DNA from: Nematostella vectensis
Lineage: Eukaryota > Cnidaria > Anthozoa > Actiniaria > Edwardsiidae
NCBI RefSeq assembly: GCF_932526225.1
Contig: NC_064045.1
Coordinates: forward strand, 4,918,498-4,982,497
DNA length: 64,000 bases
Reading direction: 5' to 3'
Shown: piece after piece, positions 25,435-44,065 of the stretch
How positions within the stretch are numbered: position 1 is the stretch's first letter
Layout of the letters: the number at the start of each line of letters is the position of its first letter
The notes under the pieces: model-generated
The model's input: only the letters and a program-made list of their open reading frames with translations
What the model was told of the DNA's origin: nothing
Databases searched by the model: none
Position numbers and translations under genes: made by a program

Positions 25435-28400
25435 CTATGTCTGATTTTGTGAAGTGGCATGGGATATTTTTGTTACAATTGAATTTACAGACTCTACAGC
25501 AGGCGAGTTACTAAGTAAATCACTAAAGCTTTTCCCATCTTCTATGTTCATGGTTAGATTTGGGTCTAGAGGAATACAACCTGAAAAATAAATAAAATGG
25601 GTGAATAACTTTGATCCTGAGTAGTGTGATGATAATCCTGAAGGCTATTGTTTCCCAATTCCGCCTTTCTAGTTTCTGTTCCTCAATCCTATTACTCTTC
25701 TTTCTAGAAGAACAATATGGAAATCGAGCCTAGCTTAATCCAAGGTGAATACTATATTCACCCCTAGTTTAAATAGTAGTTGTGTACACTCCCTATTACC
25801 CTGGTTCCAGAGGCTCCAAGTTTCACTACTCACAAGCTGTGAAGCGGTGACAAAGAGCCGCGAAGTGGCAACAGAGAGAAGCAATGAAGGAGACTCTGGA
25901 ACCAGGGTAACTCCCAATAGGCAGTTCCAGAATTTTTTAGGGCCCAGCAGGGGTAGGGGATTGTATAGAGTGAGGTGACTTGTGTTTCCAACCCCATTAA
26001 CCCCCTTTATAAATCTGCCGCCATGTGCTTAGGGTGTGGGCCACTACCCTGGGCCTAGGATGTAGGGAGCAGGCCCGTACCCAGGATTTTTCTTGGGTGG
26101 GTGTGCGAAATCCGAAAAAAGGAAGTTTATTGTCGAATTTGACTACATACTAGTTATGCTTTATTAGCCTACCAATAGGCTTTGATAGTCGAAAACCGGC
26201 ATGAAAACCCCGAAAACACAGAGTTCGCATAACCCGGCCGCCATCTTCCACCTCCCCGCGCATTTTTTCTCCCCATGCCGATGTGGACTGTGTTATCAAA
26301 AATGGTGGCTGGGCTATGCAAACTCCGTGTTTTCGGGGTTTTCGTGCCGGTTTTCGACTATCAAAGCCTACAGGTAGGCTAAAAAATAACTAGATAACTA
26401 GGCAGGCTGATGCTTTATGGTTTTGTCTACAAATAGCACGTACATTGGGAACCGAAAGTGGCCCTTTGGCCGTTTGTGGGGGGTGCGTTCGCACCCCTTG
26501 CACCCCCTTGGTATGGGCCTGGGGAGTTTGATAAGTATCACATACCAAGGAATGGGACTTCACACTCCTTTGCTAAAGCTTCCCCACCACCTTTTGAAAA
26601 CACATTTGTGCATTCCTGAAAAAAAAATCAAATAGATGATATTCATGCTGAAATTTAAAAAAAAATGAAAAAAAAAAAAAAATCAAGCATGTTGTTGTGC
26701 ACATATTGCCTGTAAATTTGTGAGAGCTTAATACATACGCTACAGTGTGGGCAAACAAATCCACTCATATTCTCTACAATCCCAAGGACTGGAATTTTTG
26801 TCTTTTTGCAGAATGTGATCTCTCGTCTCACATCTGATATAGCAACACCCTAGAATAGACAACATTTAGCTTGATTAATTAATCTATATTTAAAGACAGT
26901 AGATCCTTTAAGAGCAATATAGTAAGGAGAAAAAGGGTACATTTATATAAAAAAGTGAAATTGAGTTATCATATTGTTATCATGATACAAACAGGAAACA
27001 TGCAAATTTTGTTAAAGTCGAATGTAAAGCCTGGTTTCCATATAGACTAAACAGTCGTAAGGGAGGTCTGCAAAAAATCCTCACAACCAATACGACTATA
27101 TGGTAACACAGATATGACCATAGCAACGGATCGTTTCACGGAGATAAAACCAGTACTATCTCTGTGACTGTTACGCCCATGTTGTTTCCAACATGGCGAC
27201 GGAAGAGCAGCCTGAAATAAGAGTGCAGAGTTTTATGGAAGAAGTAGCAGAAGTGTGTTGAACAATCCTAGCTGCTCCATCCTCTGGAAAGTGGTCTTGA
27301 CCCAAAATCTGTATCGTCTTTCACCTTCTTTTTCTCTTCTCCTTCATACATAAGTGTTTACTGCCGCCATTAATTGCAGAGAAAGTGAAAGTTTATTATA
27401 CAAGGGGGTATTGGGTTTTTGTCCCACAGCTACCCCATCCATTTCAACCCTTCTGCACAGCCCATGACAAAATCATTTTAACTATTATTCTTATACATCC
27501 AAAAAGTAACATTCTACAGTATAATAGTCTTGCCATAGTAAAGTGCATTATTATATTATACCTGTGGTGTTGTTACAAGGATTGCTCCATCAGGGTGGCA
27601 TGTTTTAAGGTTCTCAACAACAGTTATATGCTCATCTGACGTTCCAGGGGGTGTGTCAATTATGAGGTAGTCTATATATCCCCAGCACACATCAGACAAA
27701 AACTGTTTGATCATAGCTGAAAAAATGGGGGTTAATGGTGGTCTGAATATCTATACATCTTGAAAAGGCTTAGGGAGAAGGGTCCACATATAAAAACTTC
27801 TAAGCCAATACTGTAGAAAGTGTTGAAAACGTTTGGTATTGTATGGTAAACCATTTGTACTAACATCAACACCTATAATACTATCATTATGTCATCATCA
27901 TCACCATCCATCATCATGGTTACAAGTGTCATCTATTCATCAGCATAATTATTATCATCATTATCACTACTCCCTTACAACTGTAATCATCATCCTCATC
28001 ATATTATCTTTATCATCATCATCTTCATCATCAAATGAAGAAAACACTGTTGTTTTGAGATCTGGCACCAAGGAATCTTAGTTTCTTTTTAGAGACTTTC
28101 TCCAATGACTAAAGATGGTCACAGTAACTGTCTTTTTCTTTTGATTACAAGTCATAAAGTTTGCGAAGCACCTGTGGTACAGCTACCTTAAAAATGACAA
28201 GAACATACAGTTATTCCAAATAAGAAATATTTAGTTTCATTATATGGAAGTTATCACGTTTGGGAAACACAACAATTTTGGCTAAATTTTCATGATATGC
28301 ATCATCATTATCACCATTCATCATCATACTGGTTTAAATGTATTATCGATTTTCACTATTCGAGTGTCATCATATTCATCATCATAATTATTATATCATC

Positions 28401-30060
28401 ACTATCACTACTTCCTTAAAATCATCATCATCATATCATCTTCATCATCAGCATCATCATCATCATCATATCATCTTCATCATCAGCAGCATCATCATCA
28501 TAACAGCTGTTAGTGCTCATTAATTGTTATCATAAGGATTAAACATGATCCATTTGGAGATACCATTTTTCTTGGGTCCCCTCCAGACCACTGCGTCCTC
28601 CTTGCTATGGAGCAGAAACCCTATGGACATAACACCAAGCCTCTGGTCAGGACCTGTGTAGACTGGGACCCACCTTAAATAAGAAACATGACAAAAAAAT
28701 TCAGCATCATGATATAAAACAATCCTCAAGCATCATGAGTCAATTGTCTGCTTCGGCCTTTATCAATCTTACAAAAGTGGCTTGTTGAAAATTTTCTTCT
28801 CATTCTTTGGATAACATTGTAAAATTGCAGAGACTGGCGAAAAAGCTGACTCGATGGATGCCAAAAGTTTTAGTGTTCACAAGGTCTATACACAGTCAGC
28901 TCATAATGAACTGATTCTTTACCTACTGTATAAAGAGGGGATATTGATATTGGATAAAATAATACGTGATAAACAGGGGACATCTCTATTTGAAATCCCA
29001 TTAAGGGAGAAATTATGCTAAAGATATTTTCAATCAAGAAGATCAAAACCTTTAAAATTAGGAAAATTCTTTTAATTGGTATAGGATTTTGTTTTCTTAC
29101 CCATCTGAGCATTGGTGGACATCATTGTTTTCAACATTCATCATTCTGGGAATACTAGGACCACAGAGGTCAATGTCGAGTAAACCAACCTCAAGAGTAA
29201 CAGCAAGAAAAAATGATCATTACCACATAAGTAAATCCACACAGAAATAAGAAAAATCCCATCCGTCGGTATTTGAACAAAATTGAATACAACCAATTAA
29301 AGCCAGTCGATCCGATTTGCGTGATGTGTGGTTTTGTAGGCTATGAAAACCCCATGCATGTGAATTAAATCGGTTTGAATCATCCTGAAATTCAATACAT
29401 ACTACAATAAAACCGACTCGATTATATTTTTACGATATCAAACAATGCTGGGTAAGTTAAGTTCAAAATGATGGGAATTCTAAACATTTAAAACAAAAAC
29501 AAAAACAAAACAGCAGTGTCACACAAGTCGGATTAACGGACTTTAATTGGGTTTGATGGTATTCGATGTCTGAATCATCACATCTGGGTATAACATAGAC
29601 ATCCTAACTATAGAGGGGTAATTAAAACAAGGTTACATAAACTAGCGTTGGGGGGGGGGGGGGGGGGTGTAGAGAAACTAGCATTGGGGGGGGGGGGGGG
29701 TTGGGGAGGGTGGACGTCCCAAACTTTTAAAACTCCAAGTCGCTCTGTTTAATTAGCAGAGTTAAACTCGGGGTGTTTTGCAGCCCCCTCACCTACCTTG
29801 TTTCCCTGATTATACAAGGCCCAGGAGAGCTGGGTGGCAACCGTACTTTTTCCCACACCGCCTTTTCCCGATAGCACCAGAATGATGTGTTTGACAGAGC
29901 GCAATCCCTGCGGGACTACAACGCATTTTTTAGAAAAGATGATGATTTCTACGCTAGATCCACAATCTTCTCAAATCAGCAATAGTAATATATGACTTCA
30001 TTCGAAAGTGTTTTTAAAGTATGAAAGGGACGTGTAGTTTTTACCTTCTGTATCCGCCAT
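25435..30060 (-). CDS. NUBP2: NUBP2, cytosolic Fe-S cluster assembly P-loop ATPase
   Basis: Eight exons in phase: 30045..30060, 29797..29915, 29101..29189, 28564..28673, 27562..27716, 26739..26849, 26546..26615 and 25435..25580. The product is 271 residues, the same length as human NUBP2. NUBP2 and NUBP1 form the scaffold that builds 4Fe-4S clusters in the cytosol. Visible are the deviant Walker [12 protein letters not shown], the switch [20 protein letters not shown], and the C-terminal CPHC pair that binds the bridging cluster ([14 protein letters not shown]). The N-terminus is short (MADTEVPQG) with no ferredoxin-like Cys motif, which separates it from NUBP1. Exon 1 is only 16 bases. It is head to head with GRB2, so the start sites probably share a promoter region. 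Confidence 0.95.
25796..25910. mobile_element. Short inverted-repeat element (TTACCCTGGTTCCAGAG ends)
   Basis: Left end TTACCCTGGTTCCAGAG and right end CTCTGGAACCAGGGTAA are exact complements. About 115 bases, in the last NUBP2 intron. Probably related to the CAGAGCCTCC pair in GDH. Confidence 0.7.
26070..26521. mobile_element. hAT-like element (GGGAG duplication) containing a foldback
   Basis: Ends CAGGCCCGTACCCAGG and TTGGTATGGGCCTG, flanked on both sides by GGGAG (5-base duplication). Inside, 26150..26393 is a second element with near-perfect inverted arms of about 80 bases (GATAGTCGAAAACCGGCATG at the left and its near-complement at the right). Its outer ends are CTAGTTAT/ATAACTAG. The whole lies within 25 bases of the donor of NUBP2 exon 7. 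Confidence 0.75.
27885..28505. repeat. ATC-rich microsatellites in NUBP2 intron
   Basis: Two blocks of (ATC)n-rich imperfect repeat, 27885..28035 and 28335..28505, share flanking words (CATCATAATTATTAT, CACTACT.CCTTA), so one is probably a duplicate of the other. No gene. Confidence 0.7.
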
Positions 30061-30629
30061 TTTGAATGTGTGTGTGAGGATACCGCTGACCAGCTGCATT
30101 TTCACCTCCGATGAACCACCACTTAATATAAATTCGGGAAAAAAAAACAATGGATAAAAGAACGTTATTGGATCGCTCATGGCGTCCAATAACATTAAAT
30201 CGAAAGCTTGTGTGAAAATTACAGCTCTTGACATTACATTATTGCAAAGTTTTCAAAAAAAAAAAAGATAATGATCGTTTAAAAGTAGCCTTAAAATAGA
30301 TGAAGTACATGACTAGGTAAGGCTAGGTAGCTACGACGAGGTCAATGAAATCCATGAAAAATTACTATATAATTGTCACGAGAACTCACGAGCCCGAAAC
30401 TGTAGACGTTGTAGCGTGACCCGAACGCCGAGCTTATTTCCATATTTGGTAAAAAGCGATTCCGACAGCCTTCCGAATATTGCCCGATTAGAATGGAATG
30501 TGAGAAAAAAATATTTTTGTGATCGTAGGAGACAAGTCGCAAGGGCCACAACACATCACTTCAAATTTCGATGGTTCGCGTTGACGAAATTGGCTGAAAG
30601 TCAGCGAGATCTATAAACATAAAACTGTC
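30061..30629. promoter_or_regulatory. Putative bidirectional promoter, NUBP2 / GRB2
   Basis: The start codons of NUBP2 (-) and GRB2 (+) are 569 bases apart and point away from each other. No TATA box or known motif is certain. The call rests on gene arrangement only. Confidence 0.5.
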
Positions 30630-36092
<5,463 letters not shown>

Positions 36093-36840
36093 GAATCATT
36101 TCTAGCACCAAGTTTTACAAAAAAGAGTAACAGTGTTTCTAAAGTTCTCTGTACAGGAGCATGCTGGCAGGCACAGGATGTGGCCAAAGGAATGTGGACA
36201 TTATGCAAAAAATTCTGTGATTTTCTGATAAAATAGGACTGTGGTTTGGGTGATGTGCAAAATGTGTGCCATGCCTCGCCCCAAGCTTTGAGGCAGGGTT
36301 TGTTAAAATGGTAATAGCCCATAGAAATCTCTCAATGCAGCATGAGACTAGGCATTTTTTCTCAAGAGGGATGGAGATCACAGACAGCCTTAGCGCATGC
36401 CTTTGGCTACAAACTGTCCTCCCTGGAAGATTATTAAAAATTGGGTGTGGATGATAACCCCTCCCAGACCAGTAAAAATAAGGTAGAATTAGACATTACT
36501 ACTTGACCTTGGTGAGACCAGGGAATCCCTGGTGAGACAGGTGTATTTCTCTGGTAGAAACCGAATGCACTGAACTATGTATAGGTACATGGACTAAGGA
36601 AGCATTTCAGGAACTGCATTTCTATCTTGGCTATCAGTCAAAAGATTAGAATCTTCACACATTTTATAATAATGAAGCTAGTTTTAATATTGTCACAAAT
36701 TTATTAGTCCCACTGATGCGTCAATTTAAGGTCAGTAAAATACTCTTTACATAATTTATAAGAGTTTTTGTACGCAGCTGTTCACTAAGAAAGAAAAGAA
36801 TTCATATAGCATATCAGTTGTATGTACTTTTTTTATAAAA

Positions 36841-36846
36841 AATAAA
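36841..36846 (+). terminator. Poly(A) signal candidate for GRB2
   Basis: AATAAA 749 bases after the GRB2 stop codon in an A/T-rich stretch. No earlier perfect AATAAA is evident in the 3' UTR. Confidence 0.5.
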
Positions 36847-37113
36847 GATAAATCATAGTGGCCAAAGCATGCTGGAAATTTTATAAACATTGCAGAATCC
36901 TGCCCTAAGGACAACATTAAGTATTATCACCACTCACCAGTGCGATCATTAACTCTGAACAGCGGGAATATGTTTGGATGTTTGTTTGTATTTTTGGTTT
37001 GAGTTCCAGGGAGGGGGGTGGTGGTGGGGGGGGGGGGGGGGGGGTGGTGTAAATTCTAGGCTTATGAATTGAATGTTCAGTTGCAGTATTAAACTTAAGA
37101 TTCCAATAATGTT

Positions 37114-37119
37114 TTTATT
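37114..37119 (-). terminator. Poly(A) signal candidate for FLII
   Basis: TTTATT on the plus strand (AATAAA on the minus strand), about 490 bases after the FLII stop codon. Confidence 0.45.
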
Positions 37120-37607
37120 GCTACATCACAATTCAGAAAATATTACAGTTATGAAAAACTAACTATCTAATGTAATGAGACCTGCATAACTTGTTCATTT
37201 TTCATATCCAGTGGGTTTCATATTAATTTAGAAGCTTAGGTCGTAGTTTTATTTTACACTGGTCATAGCACTGATAGACTAGAATACATATTGGGATAGC
37301 AAATCTGAGTGTTGCAAAAAAAATAAAAAAAAACATCCATTAATTTTCTTTAAAAAGAATCTCTACTTAAATACAACAGATTGTTATAATGAACAAAGAT
37401 AAAGTTATGCATTATTAACGTCAAACAGTCTGGAACCCTTTCCACTGCGCAAAGTTGTATCTAGAAGGGGGTCGAGAATTTTTTTAAAGGACAATGGAGT
37501 AAAATGACTGTCCCCTTTCCACCCACTGCAGTACATGATGGTTTGCCTTGTGCTCCTCAGCTCTCTATTATCATGCATGCTGTCTATGTAACGTGCCAAA
37601 TCCTTCT

Positions 37608-40600
37608 TTAGTATTTGGTTTTGTGGAACTGCCCCCATCCGTGGAAACACCTCTTAAACAGATGTCCTTCTTGTGCCTTCAATGTCAAGCGCAGCTTACG
37701 GATTGGGCCACTCTGTAGCTGTAGTAAGTGCTGAATGTAAACCTGATATAAAACATTAACATCAATACAAGTCTATAGCTAAGCATTAATAACACAGTGG
37801 TACAGATATGAGTCGGTAGTTAGGTAAAACTAACCGAAACATACTATCAAGTGGGAGTAAGTGAATCTAAAACCAAAGCGTTATAAATCTCTTACTCAAA
37901 TCGAATTGATTTTTTTTTTGCTTAGCTGAGCCTAATGATATGATACCACTCTGGTATATAATATTACTTCCTCATAGCTGTCAACTCACCTGCGTTAGGA
38001 GGGTGTCATAAGATTTTTGTGAGAATGTTTATACATTCTCTGTATTCACCTGCATTGGCTCTCTTGGGTTTTTTCACATATTTACTGTATTTCACCCGAT
38101 TTCACAAGATTTCTGTCAAAGTCGGGTTGACAGCTAAGCTTCCTTACTTCTCTAAAGAATCTTACAAAAATAAGAGAGGCCTTTTGTTTATGGAGCTTGC
38201 CCAGGTTTGGATCATTTCTTCTGTGGCATCTTTTCTTGTCTATTGATGATTTTACCTGTGCACTTTTGATCCCGAGTTTCTTCTCCACATCACTTGACTC
38301 CATCCCCATCCACACAAACACCTAAAACAACCAACAAGACGTCAGTGGTGCAACCATGATGAGAAACAGCCAATTATACTGCGACACCATGATGCAAATT
38401 ACAATTAGCATTAACTTAATGCTGTTAGGTGTCTATCATGCTCAAGGCGCACTACAACTACATTTCTTGAGCAAGCAGATTGGCAAATGAGGCTCACACA
38501 AAGAGTTTTACATGTGTTGCCTCGTACCATTATTGCCTAATTGCTGAGGTGACCACGGAAAAAATTAGTATGTCTAGGTATATTAAAGAAAGCCGATCAT
38601 GCCGCCATCTTATGCTCTTGCTCAACGCCAAGTGACTCAAAGAATCCATTTCCATCGGCTAATTCAAGCGAGTAACCAAGATATTTTCAATGAAATATCG
38701 TCAATAACATATCAGACTTCAATTCGTAGATTATTATTTTGAAGTTTCGTTGTATATAAATGTATTTTCAATGATAAACAATAACAAAGGAAGGGTTGAT
38801 GGACATTCTTTAAAGAGCATTCTAGATCGTTTACAAGAAGATTACTTCTTCAAATTCCACAGAGTGGTGCGATAGCGCAGTGGTACAGGCTTCGTCGACC
38901 AGGGTTCGAACCCAGGTCAGATCATTTTGGTTTTTTTTTCTGAGGTGTAAAAACCTGGCCCCTCTGGGGACTGTGAAACCCGCGTCTTCTCAGATAAGGA
39001 GTCCACAATAACAGTATTTTCATTTTTTTCAGGGTTACCTCGTGTCCAGTGTCCAAAATCATAACGTCATCTCCTGCTAGATCGTCCTACCACATAAACA
39101 ACGACAACAAATATAAGAAACAGCACATTATAATCTAACTAACAATACAAATAAGTACTTACACTAGAGGGGAAAGGTGCAAGTTAACAGTATTTTTATC
39201 AGAAAAAATTATCTCAATTTTCGCGAAGCAGGATATTCGAAGCTGAAAATAATGGGAAATGTTACCTGGCAAAAGTCAGTGCATTTCTCGGACACGGAGA
39301 AGTATCCCTTTTCGTTAGAACAGCGGAACAGGCGGCAGTAATTCAAGTAATCCGCGTCCTGTTTGTAAAAAAATTCAATTGGTGGTGAGTCATTTAAAGA
39401 GAAATGTCATGGGGAGGAGGGGCAAGTCATTCAAAGAGAAACGTCAATGGTGGTAAGTAGTCATTTAAAGAGAAACATCAATGGTGGTAAGTCATTTAAA
39501 GAGAAACGTCAATGGTGGCAAGTCATTTAAAGAGAAACGTCAATGGTGGTAAGTAGTCATTAAAAGAGAAACGTTAATGGTGGTAAGTAGTCATTTAAAG
39601 AGAAACGTCAATGGTGGTAAGTAGTCATTAAAAGAGAAACGTCAATGGTGGTAAGTCATTTAAAGAGAAACGTCAATGGTGGCAAGTCATTTAAAGAGAA
39701 ACGTCAATGGTGGCAAGTCATTTAAAGAGAAACGTCAATGGTGGTAAGTTATTTAAAGAGAAACCTCAATGGTGGTAAGTTATTTAAAGAGAAACCTCAA
39801 TGGTGGTAAGTTATTTAAAGAGAAACGTAAATGGTGGTAAGTCATTTAAAGAGAAACGTCAATGGTGGTAAGTAATCATTAAAAGAGAAACGTCAATGGT
39901 GGTAAGTCATTTAAAGAGAAACGTCAATGGTGGCAAGTCATTTAAAGAGAAACGTCAATGGTGGTAAGTAGTAATTTAAAGAGAAACGTCAATGGTGGTA
40001 AGTTATTTAAAGAGAAACGTCAATGGTGGTAAGTCATTTAAAGAGAAACGTAAATGGTGGTAAGTCATTTAAAGAGAAACGTAAATGGTGGTAAGTCATT
40101 TAAAGAAGAACGTCAATGGTGGCAAGTCATTTAAAGAGAAACGTCAATGGTGGCAAGTCATTTAAAGAGAAACATCAATGGTGGTAAGTCATTTAAAGAG
40201 AAACGTAAATGGTGGTAAGTCATCTAAAGAGAAACGTCAATGGTGGTAAGTCATTTAAAGAGAAACGTCAATGGTGGCAAATCATTTAAAGAGAAACGTC
40301 AATGGTGGTAAGTAGTCATTTAAAGAGAAACGTCAATGGTGGTAAGTCATTTAAAGAGAAACGTCAATGGTGTTAAGTCATTTAAAAGAAACTTCAATCG
40401 TGGTAAGTCATTTAAAGAGAAACGTCAATCGTGGCAAGTCATTTAAAGACAAACATCAATGGTGGTAAGTCATTTAAAAGAAACGTCAATCGTGGCAAGT
40501 CATTTAAAGACAAACGTCAATGGTGGCAAGTCATTTGAAGAGAAACGTCAATGGTGGCAAGTCATTTAAAGACAAACTTCAATGGTGGTAAGTCATTTAA

Positions 40601-43600
40601 AAGAAACGTCAATGTTGGAAAGTCGTTTAAAGAGAAACGTCAACTGTGCTAAGTTGTTTAAAGAGAAACTTTAATGGTGGCAAGTCATTTAAAGAGAAAC
40701 GTCAACTGTGGTAAGTTGTTTAAAGAAAAACGTCAATGGAGGCAAGTCATTTAAAGAGAAACGTCAAATGTGGTAAGTTGTTTAAAGAGAAACTTTAATG
40801 GCGCTAAGTCATTTAAAGAGAAATGTCATGGGAAGGGGGGCAAGTCATTTAAAGAGAAACGTCAATGGTGGCAAGTCATTTAAAGAGAAACGTCAATGGT
40901 TACCAAAATAAGTATCTTATTGGCATCGATTTCTTGGGGCAGTAAAAGACTCGTTAAAAAGGCAGATCTTGTCTTTTAGTGCTCCATTAGTATACGTACT
41001 GTCATAAAGAACGTGCGCATGTAAACTGCTAGCAATAGTGTCAAGCGTGCATGTGTACAATTATATCAGACATTTTTCAGCCATTCAGAGAATGCGTTGT
41101 TATATACTTCGTTGCAGAACATGAACAAGCAGCCGTACCTTATCGTGGTCTTTGCGACCACCGAGAGCAACCCAGAAGAAGTTCTCTGGTTCTTCACCTT
41201 CGTTGATGATCTGAATGGTGTAGCCGCTCTACAATAAAAGAAAAACAATATTTAATTAAAGTTTAATTAAACCCTAGCTTAACAAAAGATATTCTTTGGT
41301 CTGAATTGAGTTCAGGTTGAGTGGTGTGGAAGGACAACCGTCGCTAAGTGTAAAAGCTGATACTGCTTACATCCTTGGCCTTACATCCTAGCCTGGGTAT
41401 AAGAGCCTTCTTCGTATACTTCTGCAATGGAATAAATTTTTACCTCGATACTTACATCCTTGCGCGCACACATCTGTGCATCTACTTACATCCCAAATTT
41501 CTTGCCCAAGTTCCTTAGCGTGCTCCGCGTCTGCTTCCGTAACTTTCCTAGAATCAGACCGTCAAAATCATGAACAGAAAAGGATTAAAGCTACTGTGTA
41601 AAACGAGAAATAAAAATGCTCAATCTGTTTCAAAATATTGTCGCAAAACGAGCTGAAAATTGATGCTGCCTGTTAAACTTCCTGGCAAAACAACTCGTCT
41701 TGTAAATGCCCGTCCTATCATTTTACAAAACAAGCAACTTTGTTTTGTTGCTTGATTTGCCTAGCGCAAAGAAAATTTTTTTAGAGTAAAATCGTGGCAT
41801 CGACCAATCAGTATTTTACAAACCAGCTACATGGCAATTTGCTGCAAAAAAAGAGTTGTTTCGCAAACCTCCTCTTCAGGCACGTTCCTCTTCGCAGGCT
41901 TAGACACAACTAATAGCTCAGGTGCTGGCTTACCCGCCAATCCAGACGTAAATTATCCCGTCCTCAGCGTAATTTTCGAAGGGGACTTTGAGGATGTAAC
42001 TACACAAGAAAGGTGAACGATGAGCACAAGTACTAACTACGAAACTTAACAACAAAGTTTTATCATTCACTTTACCAAATTCAATTGAACATATCGCATT
42101 CGCTTCCCGAAATAAGCCAAAAAAGTAGGTGCCTTCCCACACTTGGCATTCTGCTAGCAGGAGCGTAAACAGGGGAATGCGCAGGGTTTGGCGCAAGAAA
42201 TCTTAAAATACTACGCTTTTTCCATATGATACCTATGACTGCGCACCCCATCCCCCCTCCCGGCCAATCCTGGGTACGCGCCTGGCTAGTATGACAAACG
42301 GCCACAATGACTTTTTATATTTTGGCCGATTTTTTTAATCGTTTGAAACGACGTTGTACAATGCCATGGAACAAATAAGAACTTACCAAAACTCTGAGTT
42401 CAAATGGCAAGCATTGGCTTCAATCTACAGAAGATAACTCTGGTTAGTTCACGGCCTAGTCTCTGATTAGTTCCTCAAAAGAGGTCGCGCATCGTTTCGT
42501 CGTCGTTCTGTTAGGGATTTCTGTGGTAAGACGTGAGACACCAGGGCTGGAGTGATGCCATATCGTCGACCACAGGAAACCCCCCAAAACCACAGAAAAC
42601 CGTAAAGAACGCAAGGACTATTGTGATTGGACATCAATAAAGAACGATTGCCTCGCATACAATATACAAACCTGTATAACTCGTTTTGCTAGTATTCCTC
42701 CGTTGGATCGTATGTGGTACAGCTCCGGTTTCGGTTTCTCGCCTTCTGGGATTGGTTCCTTGCGTTTGCCCTATATGATTTAAAGTAGCAAATGTTATTA
42801 GCATGGCCGAGACGCCATTGTCGAGGAACCAGTCATCTCTTCGACAGCAAGCTAGGAAAGGTTATCGGCGCCTTACCGAGTGAATGATAAACTTGCCCTT
42901 GAAGTGAGCCAGGAATTTGGGATTCTCTTGTTGCTGAAAAAAAAAGAAAAACAATATCTATTTTCTTTGTCAAGGGAAGAATCTCTGAGATGTCAGTATA
43001 GTAAGGGAAATTGTGACATAATCTTACGTGAAACTACGCAGTGTTCATGTTTATTGTGCCACGTATATGGTATGGTAAGGAGAAGTGTAATATTATCTTA
43101 CGTGACGCTATGTAGTGTTCATGTACACCGTCTCACGCATGTCGCTATAGTAAGGAAAAGTGTGACATTCTGTTACGTGACGCTATGTAGTGTTCATGTA
43201 CACCGTCTCACGTATGTCGCTATGGTAAGGAGAAGTGTAATATTATCTCACATGACGCTATGTAGTGTTCATGTACACCGTCTTACGTATGTCGCTACAG
43301 TAAGGGAAAGTGTGACATTCTGTTGCGTGACGCTATGTAGTGTCTATGCACATTGCGTCACGCAAGTCGCTACAGTGAGGGAAGTCTGACACTGTATCGT
43401 GACGTAGCGTGACAGAGTTTTGGTGCATGTTGTTGTGCATTACCTGGTGAGTTTTGACCACCTCTAGCTTTTCTCCAAAAAGTACTTCAAATTTTTTCTG
43501 AAGACTAACAAAACAATGTTTTTAGTTAAAAATCAATTTGCTAATACAATTGTTTCGATCACTTTCTATCATGCATTGTTGGCTATAGACATCATTTACA

Positions 43601-44065
43601 GCTATCGCTATTTCCCTTTACTCATTTACCAACTTCTGCCCGCATAACAACCAAGGGTAATTCATACAAAATCACTAAATACCTGAATGTAAATGTTAGC
43701 CAACCCATCTGGTTCGCATCTCGTCCCTACATAAGCAAAATGCCAATTTGTAGGATATATGAGAAGAGGCAACGACAATAAAACCGAGTATAAACGTATA
43801 AGAGAGCAGGAGCAGCAGAACAACATCATCATCATCACCACCACGATCATCATCATCAACGTCATCATCTTCATCATCAAACATTATCAACAACATCATC
43901 ATCGTCATCGCTTGTATCTGCTGACCTGCCAGAAGTACACGACGCACTGGAAATCTTCTTCCTGCTCCACAGGTTCGTCCTCTTCTTCCTCCTCGCCCTC
44001 TGGCGTCTCCACGGGCACCCAGTACCGACACAGGAACACGTAACAATCACCGCTATAAAAATGCC
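37608..44065 (-). CDS. FLII: FLII exons for gelsolin repeats 4 (part), 5 and 6
   Basis: Exons in transcript order: 43926..44065, 43683..43726, 43444..43504, 42877..42933, 42672..42770, 42387..42424, 41934..41999, 41490..41547, 41139..41228, 39266..39358, 39039..39086, 38256..38321 and 37608..37742 (stop). The first exon uses the TTGTAG at 44066..44071; [11 protein letters not shown] then matches the family. The last exon codes VYIQHLLQL to FHKTKY, slightly shorter at the C-terminus than vertebrate FLII. Confidence 0.93.

Larger units (their letters stand above)
36093..37607. other. Convergent 3' intergenic region (GRB2 / FLII)
   Basis: Contains the 3' UTRs of both genes. A poly-G tract lies near 37030..37042. 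No other gene or repeat family was seen. Confidence 0.6.

Noticed and set aside
38868-38940. Functional tRNA gene
   Set aside because: A and B boxes are present but too close, and acceptor and anticodon stems do not form; SINE-like.
41831-42016. Plus-strand frame over FLII exon 41934..41999
   Set aside because: Antisense shadow; the minus strand encodes the conserved [11 protein letters not shown] segment.
43759-43880. Plus- and minus-strand frames rich in Ile/His/Met/Asp
   Set aside because: They translate an (ATC)n microsatellite.
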